Assembly: GCF_029338175.1 (NCBI RefSeq)
Contig: NZ_CP119862.1
Span: forward strand, 1,488,001 to 1,552,000
Direction of reading: 5' to 3'
Length of the DNA: 64,000 nt
Source: Citrobacter enshiensis
GTDB lineage: Bacteria > Pseudomonadota > Gammaproteobacteria > Enterobacterales > Enterobacteriaceae
Part shown: positions 49,920 through 59,352 of the stretch, piece by piece
Layout of the letters: every line of letters begins with the position of its first letter
Position numbering within the stretch: the first letter of the stretch is position 1
The notes under the pieces: model-generated
Told to the model about the DNA's origin: nothing
What the model saw: only the letters and a program-made list of their open reading frames with translations
Database searches by the model: none
Translations under genes and position numbers: made by a program

Positions 49920-51757
49920 ACATGCTTGCCTTAACCATTATTCTGCCATTGATTGGCTTTGTATTACTGGCGTTCTCTCGCGGGCGCTGGTCGGAAAACC
50001 TCTCCGCTACCGTGGGCGTGGGTTCCATTGGTCTGGCTGCGCTGGCCACAGTGTTTGTCGGCATGGACTTTTTTGCTAACGGTCAGCAAGCGTTTAGCGT
50101 CCCGCTGTGGACCTGGATGTCGGTTGGCAACTTCAACATTGGTTTTAACCTGGTACTGGATGGTCTTTCCCTGACCATGCTGTCAGTGGTCACCGGTGTG
50201 GGCTTCCTGATCCACATGTTTGCGTCCTGGTATATGCGCGGTGAAGAGGGCTACTCTCGCTTCTTCGCGTACACCAACCTGTTTATCGCCAGCATGGTTG
50301 TACTGGTGCTGGCCGATAACCTGATGTTGATGTACCTCGGCTGGGAAGGCGTGGGCCTGTGCTCCTATCTGCTGATCGGTTTCTACTACACCGATCCGAA
50401 GAATGGCGCAGCGGCGATGAAAGCGTTTGTCGTGACCCGTGTGGGTGACGTCTTCCTCGCGATTGCGCTGTTCATTCTGTACAACGAACTGGGCACCCTG
50501 AATTTCCGCGAAATGGTGGAACTGGCGCCGGCGCACTTCGCAGCAGGCAACAACATGCTGACCTGGGCGACGCTGATGCTGCTGGGTGGTGCGGTCGGTA
50601 AATCTGCGCAGTTGCCGTTGCAAACATGGCTGGCAGACGCGATGGCAGGCCCGACGCCTGTCTCCGCGCTGATCCACGCCGCGACAATGGTAACAGCCGG
50701 TGTCTACCTGATTGCCCGTACTCACGGTCTGTTCCTGATGACCCCGGACATTCTGCATCTGGTGGGTATCGTCGGTGCGGTAACGCTGGTGCTGGCCGGT
50801 TTCGCCGCGCTGGTGCAGACCGACATCAAACGTGTACTCGCTTACTCCACCATGAGCCAGATTGGCTACATGTTCCTGGCGCTGGGCGTTCAGGCGTGGG
50901 ATGCGGCGATTTTCCACCTGATGACGCACGCCTTCTTTAAAGCGCTGCTGTTCCTGGCGTCCGGTTCGGTGATTCTGGCCTGCCATCACGAACAGAACAT
51001 CTTCAAGATGGGTGGCCTGCGTAAATCCATTCCGCTGGTTTATCTCTGCTTCCTGGTGGGCGGCGCGGCGCTGTCGGCTCTGCCGCTGATCACCGCGGGC
51101 TTCTTCAGTAAGGATGAGATTCTGGCTGGCGCGATGGCCAACGGTCATATCAATCTGATGGTTGCAGGTCTGGTCGGTGCGTTCATGACCTCCTTGTATA
51201 CCTTCCGTATGATTTTCATCGTATTCCACGGAAAAGAACAAATTCACGCTCATGCAGGGAAGGGGATTACCCATCACTTGCCGCTGATTGTGCTGATGAT
51301 CCTGTCCACCTTCGTTGGCGCGCTGATTGTGCCGCCGCTGCACGGTGTACTCCCGGCAACAACCGAGCTTGAGCACGGCCGAGTGATGACCCTGGAAATT
51401 ACCTCTGGCGTCGTGGCGATTGTGGGCATTCTGATGGCGGCCTGGCTGTGGCTGGGTAAACGCACTCTGGTGACCTCGATTGCCAACAGCGGCCCGGGCC
51501 GTCTGCTGGGCACCTGGTGGTATAACGCCTGGGGCTTCGACTGGTTGTACGACAAAGTGTTCGTGAAGCCGTTCATGGGTATCACCTGGCTGCTGAAAAG
51601 CGACCCACTGAACTCGATGATGAACATTCCGGCGATCCTTTCCCGCTTTGCAGGTAAAGGCCTGCTGTTCAGCGAGAACGGTTATCTGCGCTGGTATGTG
51701 GCGTCCATGAGCATTGGTGCGGTCGTGGTGCTGGCACTGTTGATGGTACTGCGTTGA
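49916..51757 (+). CDS. nuoL: NADH-quinone oxidoreductase subunit L
   Basis: NuoL is the distal antiporter-like, proton-pumping subunit of complex I. The 613-residue protein has about 16 membrane helices. The conserved glutamate is in [17 protein letters not shown] (about residue 144) and the lysines in [16 protein letters not shown] (about 229) and [10 protein letters not shown] (about 399). The long lateral amphipathic helix that braces the membrane arm lies in the C-terminal part, ending with a last anchor helix. A REP element separates it from nuoM, the only repeat inside this operon. Confidence 0.97.
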
Positions 51758-51779
51758 GTTTGAGGATTGCGGTTGTTTT

Positions 51780-51848
51780 GCCCGGTGGCGCTAACGCTTA
51801 CCGGGCCTACAAGACCGTAGGTCGGGTAAGCGCTAGCGCCACCCGACA
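51780..51848. repeat. REP/BIME repeat inside the nuo operon (nuoL-nuoM)
   Basis: Two inverted REP units, GCCCGGTGGCGCTAACGCTT (from 51780) closing with ACCGGGCC, and GTAGGTCGGGTAAGCGCTAG (51828) closing with GCGCCACCCGAC. It lies in the 181 bp gap between two complex I subunit genes and would be transcribed within the operon mRNA. Confidence 0.85.
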
Positions 51849-51938
51849 TTAAAACCACAATCCGAAGTGAATTTTCTGTTGTGAGAATTCGTTGAAAATC
51901 AGGTCCTGTTGGGACTTTAACAAGGAATAAAGATCGCC

Positions 51939-53468
51939 ATGTTACTACCCTGGCTAATATTAATTCCCTTTATCGGTGGCTTCCTGTGCTGGCAGACCGA
52001 ACGCTTTGGCGTGAAGGTGCCGCGCTGGATAGCGCTGGTAACCATGGGACTGACGCTGGCGCTTGGTCTGCAACTGTGGTTGCAGGGCGGCTATTCACTG
52101 ACGCAATCCGCTGGCATTCCGCAGTGGCAGTCTGAATTCGTGCTGCCGTGGATCCCGCGCTTTGGCATCTCAATCCATCTGGCCATTGACGGTTTATCAC
52201 TGCTGATGGTGGTGCTGACCGGTCTGCTGGGTGTTCTGGCGGTATTGTGTTCCTGGAATGAAATCGAAAAATACCAGGGCTTCTTCCACCTGAACCTGAT
52301 GTGGATCCTCGGCGGCGTTATCGGCGTGTTCCTTGCCATCGACATGTTCCTGTTCTTCTTCTTCTGGGAAATGATGCTGGTGCCGATGTACTTCCTGATC
52401 GCGCTGTGGGGGCATAAAGCTTCTGACGGTAAAACGCGTATCACGGCGGCCACCAAGTTCTTCATCTATACCCAGGCGAGCGGTCTGGTGATGTTGATTG
52501 CCATCCTGGCGCTGGTGTTTGTGCACTACAAAGCCTCGGGCGTCTGGACCTTCAACTATGAAGAGCTGCTGAATACCCCGATGTCCCACGGTGTGGAATA
52601 TCTGCTGATGCTGGGCTTCTTCATCGCCTTCGCGGTAAAAATGCCGGTGGTTCCGCTGCACGGCTGGTTGCCGGACGCGCACTCCCAGGCACCGACCGCA
52701 GGTTCCGTTGACCTGGCGGGGATTTTGCTGAAAACCGCGGCCTACGGTCTGCTGCGTTTCGCCCTGCCGCTGTTCCCGAACGCGTCTGCGGAGTTCGCAC
52801 CAATCGCCATGTGGCTGGGTGTTATCGGTATTTTCTACGGCGCGTGGATGGCGTTCGCTCAGTACGACATCAAACGTCTGATTGCTTACACCTCTGTTTC
52901 GCACATGGGCTTCGTGCTGATTGCTATCTACACCGGCAACCAGCTGGCGTATCAGGGTGCGGTGATCCAGATGATCGCGCACGGTCTGTCCGCTGCGGGC
53001 CTCTTCATCCTGTGTGGTCAGCTGTACGAACGTCTGCACACCCGTGATATGCGTATGATGGGCGGTTTGTGGGGCAAAATGAAATGGTTGCCTGCACTGT
53101 CGATGTTCTTCGCGGTCTGTACGCTGGGTATGCCGGGTACCGGTAACTTCGTGGGCGAATTCATGATCCTGTTCGGCAGCTACCAGGTGGTTCCGGTTAT
53201 CACCGTGATCTCGACCTTTGGTCTGGTGTTTGCCTCTGTTTATTCGCTGTCGATGCTGCATCGCGCTTACTTTGGTAAGGCGAAAAGCCAAATCGCCAAT
53301 CAGGAACTGCCAGGGATGTCGCTGCGCGAGCTGTTTATCATCCTGTTGCTGGTTGTGCTTCTGGTACTGCTTGGCTTCTATCCGCAGCCGATTCTGGATA
53401 CCTCGCATTCAGCGATGGGCAACATCCAGCAGTGGTTTGTTAATTCCGTTACTACTACAAGGCCGTAA
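51939..53468 (+). CDS. nuoM: NADH-quinone oxidoreductase subunit M
   Basis: NuoM is the central antiporter-like proton-pumping subunit of complex I. The 509-residue protein has about 14 helices. The key glutamate is in FFFWEMMLVPMYFLI (about 144) and the pumping lysine in AVKMPVVPLHGWLPDAHSQA (about 234). The pattern ASVYSLSMLHRAYFGK is near the C-terminus. The ATG at 51939 lies 16 bp after AAGGAATAAAG. nuoN follows 6 bp later. It shares the fold of NuoL and NuoN, all related to Mrp antiporters. Confidence 0.97.
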   Translation: MLLPWLILIPFIGGFLCWQTERFGVKVPRWIALVTMGLTLALGLQLWLQGGYSLTQSAGIPQWQSEFVLPWIPRFGISIHLAIDGLSLLMVVLTGLLGVLAVLCSWNEIEKYQGFFHLNLMWILGGVIGVFLAIDMFLFFFFWEMMLVPMYFLIALWGHKASDGKTRITAATKFFIYTQASGLVMLIAILALVFVHYKASGVWTFNYEELLNTPMSHGVEYLLMLGFFIAFAVKMPVVPLHGWLPDAHSQAPTAGSVDLAGILLKTAAYGLLRFALPLFPNASAEFAPIAMWLGVIGIFYGAWMAFAQYDIKRLIAYTSVSHMGFVLIAIYTGNQLAYQGAVIQMIAHGLSAAGLFILCGQLYERLHTRDMRMMGGLWGKMKWLPALSMFFAVCTLGMPGTGNFVGEFMILFGSYQVVPVITVISTFGLVFASVYSLSMLHRAYFGKAKSQIANQELPGMSLRELFIILLLVVLLVLLGFYPQPILDTSHSAMGNIQQWFVNSVTTTRP

Positions 53469-53474
53469 ATCGCC

Positions 53475-54932
53475 ATGACAATAACTCCACAACACCTGAT
53501 TGCGCTGCTACCGCTGCTGATCGTCGGCTTGACGGTGGTGGTTGTGATGCTCTCCATTGCGTGGCGACGCAATCACTTTCTCAATGCCACGCTGTCGGTC
53601 ATTGGGCTTAACGCTGCACTGGTTTCGCTTTGGTTTGTTGGCCAGGCAGGCGCGATGGACGTGACGCCGCTGATGCGCGTCGATGGTTTCGCGATGCTCT
53701 ACACCGGGATGGTTCTGTTGGCGAGCCTCGCCACCTGTACCTTTGCTTATCCGTGGCTGGAAGGCTATGACGATAACCGGGAAGAGTTTTATTTGCTGGT
53801 GCTGATTGCCGCCCTCGGCGGGATCCTGCTGGCCAACGCTAACCATCTGGCGGCGTTGTTCCTGGGTATCGAGCTTATCTCTCTGCCGCTGTTTGGCCTG
53901 GTGGGTTACGCGTTCCGTCAGAAACGTTCGCTGGAAGCCAGTATCAAATACACCATTCTGTCTGCCGCAGCGTCTTCATTCCTGCTGTTTGGTATGGCGC
54001 TGGTGTACGCGCAGTCCGGCAACCTGTCGTTTGTCGCACTGGGTAAGAGCCTGGGCGACGGGATGCTGAACGAGCCGCTGCTGCTGGCGGGCTTTGGCAT
54101 GATGATTGTCGGCCTTGGCTTTAAACTCTCTCTGGTGCCGTTCCATCTGTGGACGCCAGACGTTTACCAGGGTGCGCCTGCGCCGGTTTCCACGTTCCTG
54201 GCGACGGCGAGCAAGATCGCCATCTTCGGTGTGGTGATGCGTCTGTTCCTGTACGCGCCGGTTGGCGACAGCGAAGCGGTACGTGTGGTGCTGGGCGTGA
54301 TTGCCTTTGCCTCCATCATCTTCGGTAACCTGATGGCGCTGAGCCAGACCAACATCAAACGTCTGCTCGGTTACTCCTCTATCTCTCACCTCGGTTATCT
54401 GCTGGTGGCGTTGATTGCCCTGCAGAGTGGTGAGATGTCGATGGAAGCGGTGGGCGTTTACCTGGCCGGTTACCTGTTCAGCAGCCTCGGCGCGTTCGGC
54501 GTGGTGAGCCTGATGTCCAGCCCGTACCGTGGTCCGGATGCGGATTCACTGTTCTCCTACCGTGGTCTGTTCTGGCATCGTCCGATCCTCGCAGCCGTGC
54601 TGACGGTGATGATGCTGTCTCTGGCGGGTATCCCGATGACGCTGGGCTTTATCGGTAAATTCTACGTCCTTGCCGTCGGTGTTCAGGCTAACCTGTGGTG
54701 GCTGGTGGGTGGCGTGGTGATTGGCTCCGCGATTGGTTTGTACTACTACCTGCGCGTTGCCGTGAGCCTCTACCTGAGTGCGCCGCAGCAGCTTAACCGT
54801 GATGCGCCGTCAAACTGGCAGTACAGTGCGGGCGGTATCGTGGTACTGATCTCCGCGCTGCTGGTGCTAATTCTCGGTGTCTACCCGCAGCCGTTGATCA
54901 GCATCGTGCAGTTGGCCGCACCGCTGATGTAA
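53475..54932 (+). CDS. nuoN: NADH-quinone oxidoreductase subunit N
   Basis: NuoN is the third antiporter-like subunit, next to the quinone module. The 485-residue protein has about 14 helices. The position of the conserved glutamate is in [20 protein letters not shown] (about 133) and the lysine in [20 protein letters not shown] (about 217). The start at 53475 gives the full-length form recognised for E. coli NuoN. It is the last gene of the operon and is followed by a strong terminator shared with the convergent cheV. Confidence 0.97.
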   Translation: MTITPQHLIALLPLLIVGLTVVVVMLSIAWRRNHFLNATLSVIGLNAALVSLWFVGQAGAMDVTPLMRVDGFAMLYTGMVLLASLATCTFAYPWLEGYDDNREEFYLLVLIAALGGILLANANHLAALFLGIELISLPLFGLVGYAFRQKRSLEASIKYTILSAAASSFLLFGMALVYAQSGNLSFVALGKSLGDGMLNEPLLLAGFGMMIVGLGFKLSLVPFHLWTPDVYQGAPAPVSTFLATASKIAIFGVVMRLFLYAPVGDSEAVRVVLGVIAFASIIFGNLMALSQTNIKRLLGYSSISHLGYLLVALIALQSGEMSMEAVGVYLAGYLFSSLGAFGVVSLMSSPYRGPDADSLFSYRGLFWHRPILAAVLTVMMLSLAGIPMTLGFIGKFYVLAVGVQANLWWLVGGVVIGSAIGLYYYLRVAVSLYLSAPQQLNRDAPSNWQYSAGGIVVLISALLVLILGVYPQPLISIVQLAAPLM

Positions 54933-54949
54933 GCGAAATGCAGAAACGA

Positions 54950-54978
54950 AAAAACCGCCGAAATCGGCGGTTTTTTTA
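54950..54978 (+). terminator. Terminator after nuoN (possibly bidirectional)
   Basis: CCGCCGA/TCGGCGG (54955-54970) with an A tract before and T7 after makes a strong rho-independent terminator. The A tract could let it also serve the leftward cheV transcript, which ends 15 bp away. Confidence 0.93.
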
Positions 54979-54992
54979 TACCCGGAGTGAAA

Positions 54993-55997
54993 TTAGCCGA
55001 TCAGCTGACGGCTCACCAGCGGCCCGCTGACGTTTTGCGCCGCGCGCTCCATCACCTCCTGAATCACCGATGACAGCTCATTGACTTCAAACTTCGCCAC
55101 ATAGCCATCGGCTTTCACTTTGCGCACATGGTCTTCGTTGGCGCTGCCGGAAAGCGACGAGTGGATCACCACCGGGATCTTCTTCAGTCGTTCGTCGGTT
55201 TTGATTTTGCGGGTGAGGGTAAAACCGTCCATCTCCGGCATTTCGAGGTCGGTCAACACGAGGGCTATCTTCTCGCTAATTGGTTTGCCTTCTGCTTCGG
55301 CCTCTTTGGCCAGTTGCTGGATCTTCTCCCAGGCATCTTTACCGGTGATATGCATCTGATGCGGGATTTCCATGGCATTTAACCCTTTCTCCAGCATCGC
55401 GCGGGCCACTCTCGAATCTTCTGCGACGATCGCCACCGCCCCTGGCGTGATATTGAACTTATTGGTCTTCAGATGGGCGGCGCGCAAATCGTGATTTGAC
55501 GGTACGATGTCATAGAGGATCTGCTCAACGTCGAGCACCAGCGCCAGGTTGTTGGTTTCTTTGTCTTCATCCAGACAGGCGATGCTGGTGATATAGCGAC
55601 CGTTGACGGCTTTCTCGGCGGTGTGTACCTGCTGCCAGTCCAGACGCATGATATTTTCGACAGACTCTACGGCGAAGGCCTGAACACTGCGGGCATATTC
55701 GGTGATTAGCAGAATATTCAACCCCGTTTCGGGTTTGCATCCGGCGACGGCCGGAAGATCGATAACCGGGATCACCTGATCGCGAATATTTACCATGCCT
55801 AAGAGCGGTGCTTTCATCCCGGCCGGGCGCGTAAACGTCGGCATGGGAACAATTTCGCGCAGCTTAAAAACGTTGATGCCAAAAAGCTCTGATTTCTGCG
55901 CCTGCACAGATGTGCCGAGACGAAACAACAGCAATTCAAAACGGTTGGACAGGGTCAGGTTCGCCCTGTCATCAATATCTTTCTGGAAATTGTCCAT
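54993..55997 (-). CDS. cheV: Chemotaxis coupling protein CheV
   Basis: CheV links chemoreceptors to the kinase CheA and has a phosphorylatable receiver for adaptation. The 334-residue protein has an N-terminal CheW domain (about 25-170, with LLLFRLGTSVQAQKSELFGI and NIRDQVIPVIDL) and a C-terminal receiver (about 190-320) with VAEDSRVARAML, the phospho-acceptor aspartate in LVLTDLEMPEMDGF, and the conserved lysine in DGYVAKFEVNEL. The start at 55997 (MDNFQKDIDD) has GAGGACAG upstream; a longer frame to 56153 would run into elaC sequence. A sigma-28 -10 box lies just upstream. E. coli K-12 lacks cheV; Salmonella has it next to elaC. Confidence 0.95.
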   Translation of the reverse strand: MDNFQKDIDDRANLTLSNRFELLLFRLGTSVQAQKSELFGINVFKLREIVPMPTFTRPAGMKAPLLGMVNIRDQVIPVIDLPAVAGCKPETGLNILLITEYARSVQAFAVESVENIMRLDWQQVHTAEKAVNGRYITSIACLDEDKETNNLALVLDVEQILYDIVPSNHDLRAAHLKTNKFNITPGAVAIVAEDSRVARAMLEKGLNAMEIPHQMHITGKDAWEKIQQLAKEAEAEGKPISEKIALVLTDLEMPEMDGFTLTRKIKTDERLKKIPVVIHSSLSGSANEDHVRKVKADGYVAKFEVNELSSVIQEVMERAAQNVSGPLVSRQLIG

Positions 55998-56031
55998 TCT
56001 GTCCTCAATGTGAAATCCTGCCTTGTCACTG

Positions 56032-56058
56032 TTATCGGCACAGAGGGCAAAAAATGGA
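56032..56058 (-). promoter_or_regulatory. Candidate sigma-28 (flagellar class 3) promoter of cheV
   Basis: On the minus strand the exact -10 consensus GCCGATAA lies at 56039-56032, 34 bp before the cheV ATG. The -35 position 15 bp upstream reads TCCA followed by TTTT, which fits only the GTTT half of TAAAGTTT. The exact -10 and the chemotaxis gene downstream make FliA control likely. Confidence 0.65.
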
Positions 56059-56061
56059 GCG

Positions 56062-56979
56062 CTAAACCGTGAAAACGGCGAAATCGTAAGCCAGTTCGGT
56101 CGCAGGGAAAATCGCCTGACACTCTTCCAGCAGTCGCTGGCAGCCTTTGTCATCGTAACGCGAACTCACGTGGGTGATGATCAGACGGCCGACGCACGCT
56201 TCCTTCGCCAGCAGCGCAGCCTGTCGGGTTGAACTGTGCCCGCGGCTATTCGCTTTTTCTTCCATCGACGTATCCAGCGTGGTTTCATGCACCATCACGT
56301 CCACGCCTTTTGCCAGTTCGTATGCGCCAGCGCAGGGAGAGGTATCGCCGAAGATCGCCACGGATTTTCCTGCAATCGGCGCCGCGAGATAGTCCGCGCC
56401 GTGAATCTGTCGACCATCTTCCAGCACAACGCTTTTTCCGGCCTTCAGATCCTGAAAGTAGGGACCGGGCTTAACGCCTGCCGCCTTTAACGCTTTCGCA
56501 TCCAGCGCGCCGGGTTTGTCATGCTCTTCAATACGGTAGCCGTAACATTCCAGCGGATGTTCCAGCGTAAACGCCGTCACTTTGCGTAAGCCATCGTCCA
56601 GAATCTCACCGGCGGTGATTTCAATAATTTCCAGCGGATAGTCGGTCCAGGAACCGCTGAGGCGTAATGCAGTTTCAGTGAATTCACGCAAGCCTCGTGG
56701 GCCATAAATAGTCAGAGGGTGGGCGTGGCCTGACATTGAGCGGCTGCACAACAGCCCGGGTAAACCAAAAAGGTGATCGCCATGCAGATGGCTAATGAAA
56801 ATGCGTTCGAGTTTACCCGGATTAAACGCGGTACTGAGCATCTGGTGCTGCGTGCCTTCGCCACAGTCAAACAGCCACAGCCCTGCACGCGTAGGGTGCT
56901 GTAGATTCAGCAAGGTCGCCGTCATATTGCGTGTGCGTGTAGGAACGCCCGCAGAAGTACCTAAGAAAATTAATTCCAT
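56062..56979 (-). CDS. elaC: Ribonuclease BN / tRNase Z (ElaC)
   Basis: ElaC (Rbn) is a metallo-beta-lactamase-fold nuclease of the RNase Z family that trims tRNA 3' ends. From the ATG at 56979 ([18 protein letters not shown]) it has 305 residues, the E. coli length; a start at 57045 would add 22 residues and collide with elaA. The zinc motif [12 protein letters not shown] is at about 64-75, with later ligands in GDTSPCA, HETTLD and [10 protein letters not shown] (histidine). The PxKxRN-like exosite is replaced by VPTRTRNMT, as in other ElaC. It is divergent from elaA and lies upstream of cheV. Confidence 0.97.
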   Translation of the reverse strand: MELIFLGTSAGVPTRTRNMTATLLNLQHPTRAGLWLFDCGEGTQHQMLSTAFNPGKLERIFISHLHGDHLFGLPGLLCSRSMSGHAHPLTIYGPRGLREFTETALRLSGSWTDYPLEIIEITAGEILDDGLRKVTAFTLEHPLECYGYRIEEHDKPGALDAKALKAAGVKPGPYFQDLKAGKSVVLEDGRQIHGADYLAAPIAGKSVAIFGDTSPCAGAYELAKGVDVMVHETTLDTSMEEKANSRGHSSTRQAALLAKEACVGRLIITHVSSRYDDKGCQRLLEECQAIFPATELAYDFAVFTV

Positions 56980-57044
56980 CATTCCATTACACTTTTGAAC
57001 ATCAATCTGGCTAGTATAAAGCGAATACGACAAAGGAGCGCACA

Positions 57045-57506
57045 ATGATCCACTGGCAAGATCTTCACCATTCTGAATTATCCGTCACCGCGCTCTACGC
57101 GCTGCTCAAATTGCGTTGCGCGGTGTTTGTGGTTGAACAGCAGTGCCCTTATCAGGATGTCGATGGCGACGATCTGGTGGGGGACAACCGCCATATTCTG
57201 GGTTGGCACAACGATGAGCTGGTCGCGTATGCGAGGATTCTGAAAAGTGAGGATGAACTGGAGCCTGTCGTGATTGGCCGGGTGATTGTCAGTGAGGCGC
57301 TGCGCGGAGCAAAACTGGGTGAGCAACTGATGACCCGAACGTTAGCTTCTTGCGTTAACCACTGGCCGGAAAAGGCATTTTATCTGGGCGCGCAGGCGCA
57401 TTTACAATCGTTCTATGCGCGTTTTGGATTTACCCCCGTGACCGGAGTCTATGACGAAGACGGTATTCCTCATATCGGTATGGCGCGGGAACCCGGACAG
57501 GCGTAA
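57045..57506 (+). CDS. elaA: GNAT-family acetyltransferase ElaA
   Basis: ElaA is a 153-residue GNAT acetyltransferase of unknown substrate. The characteristic start [40 protein letters not shown]-type block is seen in part as [20 protein letters not shown], and the acetyl-CoA loop is [15 protein letters not shown] (about 86-100), followed by [20 protein letters not shown]. The ATG at 57045 follows AGGAGCG. It is divergent from elaC and 53 bp ahead of elaB. Confidence 0.94.
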   Translation: MIHWQDLHHSELSVTALYALLKLRCAVFVVEQQCPYQDVDGDDLVGDNRHILGWHNDELVAYARILKSEDELEPVVIGRVIVSEALRGAKLGEQLMTRTLASCVNHWPEKAFYLGAQAHLQSFYARFGFTPVTGVYDEDGIPHIGMAREPGQA

Positions 57507-57559
57507 CCGGGCTCAGTTGTCTATAGTTAGCGGATACGTTAATAGCAAGGGAGAAGACA

Positions 57560-57865
57560 ATGTCATTCCATTCTTATCATTCACGTATCGACGACGACAT
57601 CGAATTTTTGAGCGAAACGCTGGAAGAGGTTCTGCAGTCTTCAGGCGATCCAGCCGATCAGAAATATGTCGAGCTAAAAGCGCGGGCTGAAGCGGCGCTG
57701 GAAGAGGTCAAAAATCGCGTAAGTCACGCATCAGACAGCTATTATTACCGGGCAAAACAAGCCGCCTACCAGGCTGATGACTATGTTCATGAAAAACCCT
57801 GGCAGGGAATTGGCGTGGGTGCAGTGGTTGGACTGGTGCTCGGATTACTGCTGGCGCGACGTTAA
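57560..57865 (+). CDS. elaB: Tail-anchored DUF883 protein ElaB
   Basis: ElaB is a 101-residue protein of the YqjD/ElaB/YgaM family (DUF883). The N-terminal part is acidic and helical (DDDIEFLSETLEEVLQSS), followed by a lysine/arginine/alanine-rich coiled segment and a single C-terminal membrane helix, GIGVGAVVGLVLGLLLARR, as expected for tail-anchored proteins that bind ribosomes and help stress tolerance in stationary phase. Expression in E. coli is RpoS-dependent. It has a GGGAG site before the ATG. The gene ends 104 bp before menF. Confidence 0.95.
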   Translation: MSFHSYHSRIDDDIEFLSETLEEVLQSSGDPADQKYVELKARAEAALEEVKNRVSHASDSYYYRAKQAAYQADDYVHEKPWQGIGVGAVVGLVLGLLLARR

Positions 57866-57907
57866 ATTCCGTCCTGTAACAGGGATCTCATATCCTCCCT
57901 AAACTGA

Positions 57908-57941
57908 GGTACTGCAATTTTTTTGCAGTACCCCGTATAAT
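57908..57941 (+). promoter_or_regulatory. menF promoter with overlapping perfect palindrome
   Basis: A consensus -10 TATAAT lies at 57936-57941, 28 bp before menF. Right upstream is a perfect 10 bp inverted repeat GGTACTGCAA/TTGCAGTACC (57908-57932, 5-nt T loop) that covers the -35 region. No T run follows it, so it does not look like an elaB terminator in this direction; an operator is possible. Confidence 0.6.
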
Positions 57942-57969
57942 GTGAGGTTTTTAACAGGGAGAGGTCCGC

Positions 57970-59268
57970 GTGCATTCAATTACTACAGCGCTGGAGAATC
58001 TGATGCGTCAGTTGTCGCAAGAGATGCCAGCGGCACCCGGAATTCGTGTTTTCGATGTTCCTTTTCCTCTTAATGATGCGTTTGACGCCCTGAGCTGGCT
58101 GGCGAACCAGTCCATCTGGCCGCAATTTTACTGGCAGCAGCGCAATGGCGATGAAGAAGCCGCCGTGCTGGGTGCGGTGGCCACATTCCGCTCTCTGGAC
58201 CTGGCGCAACAGTTTTTGCGCCTGCATGCGCATCATGCCGATCTGCGTATCTGGGGATTAAACGCGTTTGAGCCGCAGCGCGGGAACCTGGTGCTACCGC
58301 GCCTGGAATGGCGACGCTGTGGTGGTTCAGCGACACTGCGCCTGCATCTCTACAGCGAGCATTCCCTGCGTGAAGATGCCGCAGACGCGGTTCGCTTTCT
58401 CTCATCGCTGGTGGGCATTAAATCGCTGCCAGCGCTGCATTTGACCCTCACGGATGAAAAGCATTCGCCGGATAAAACCGGGTGGATGAATTTGATCCAG
58501 CTCGCAACCCGCACCATCGCGCAGGAACAGCTTGATAAAGTGGTGCTGGCGCGGGCGACGGATTTGCAGTTTTCTCGTCCGGTGAATGCCGCGTCGGTGA
58601 TGGCATCAAGCCGTCGCCTGAACCTGAACTGCTACCACTTTTTCATGGCATTCTCTGCCGACAGCGCTTTTCTGGGCTCTTCGCCTGAACGCCTCTGGCG
58701 GCGGCGTGACACGGCGCTTCGTACCGAAGCGTTGGCCGGGACAGTGGCTAATCATCCCGACGATCACCGTGCCTGGCAACTCGGCGAGTGGCTGATGAAG
58801 GACGATAAAAATCAGCGTGAAAATATGCTGGTGGTGGAAGATATCTGCCAGCGACTGCAAAACTGCACTCATACGCTTGATGTTCTCCCTCCGCAGGTTC
58901 TCAGGCTGCGTAAAGTTCAGCACTTGCGGCGTTGTATCTGGACGGCGCTCAATCAGCCGGACGACGCGCTCTGTTTACATCAGTTACAACCGACGGCGGC
59001 GGTAGCGGGTATTCCTCGCGAACTGGCGCGTCAATTTATTCAGCAAAATGAACCCTTCGAACGCGAATGGTACGCCGGTTCGGCGGGCTATTTGTCGCTA
59101 CAGCAAAGCGAATTTTGCGTGTCGCTCCGTTCGGCGAAAATTACCACCAATATTGTGAGGTTGTACGCAGGTGCGGGGATTGTGCGCGGCTCGGATCCTG
59201 AGCAAGAATGGCAGGAAATAGACAATAAAGCGGCAGGGTTGCGCACTTTATTACAGATGGAAGTGTAA
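57970..59268 (+). CDS. menF: Isochorismate synthase MenF
   Basis: MenF isomerises chorismate to isochorismate, the first committed step of menaquinone synthesis. The 432-residue protein is one longer than E. coli MenF. The chorismate-utilising core is at about 170-425, with LDKVVLARATDLQFSRPV (catalytic lysine region near 190), FLGSSPERLWRRR, the metal glutamate in RTEALAGTVAN (about 240) and LHQLQPTAAVAGIPRE. The start is GTG at 57970 after GGGAGAGG. It opens the men operon; menD follows 84 bp later. Confidence 0.96.
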   Translation: MHSITTALENLMRQLSQEMPAAPGIRVFDVPFPLNDAFDALSWLANQSIWPQFYWQQRNGDEEAAVLGAVATFRSLDLAQQFLRLHAHHADLRIWGLNAFEPQRGNLVLPRLEWRRCGGSATLRLHLYSEHSLREDAADAVRFLSSLVGIKSLPALHLTLTDEKHSPDKTGWMNLIQLATRTIAQEQLDKVVLARATDLQFSRPVNAASVMASSRRLNLNCYHFFMAFSADSAFLGSSPERLWRRRDTALRTEALAGTVANHPDDHRAWQLGEWLMKDDKNQRENMLVVEDICQRLQNCTHTLDVLPPQVLRLRKVQHLRRCIWTALNQPDDALCLHQLQPTAAVAGIPRELARQFIQQNEPFEREWYAGSAGYLSLQQSEFCVSLRSAKITTNIVRLYAGAGIVRGSDPEQEWQEIDNKAAGLRTLLQMEV

Positions 59269-59352
59269 TGAGTTACACATTCCCGACTCATATCAAAAAT
59301 CCATTATTTCGATTCTCTATACTTAGTCGCAATATTGATACCGGACAATCTC

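Noticed and set aside
43333-53408. Several 280-445 codon open frames antisense to nuoF, nuoG, nuoL and nuoM
   Set aside because: Same codon-bias effect over the nuo operon; the compositions are dominated by His, Gln and Arg and no ribosome sites are seen.
55998-56153. CheV N-terminal extension of 52 residues
   Set aside because: It would run through the sigma-28-type promoter and into elaC; MDNFQKDIDD at 55997 has a ribosome site and is the known type of CheV start.
56980-57045. ElaC N-terminal extension of 22 residues
   Set aside because: [11 protein letters not shown] at 56979 is the family N-terminus and the extension would reach the elaA start codon.
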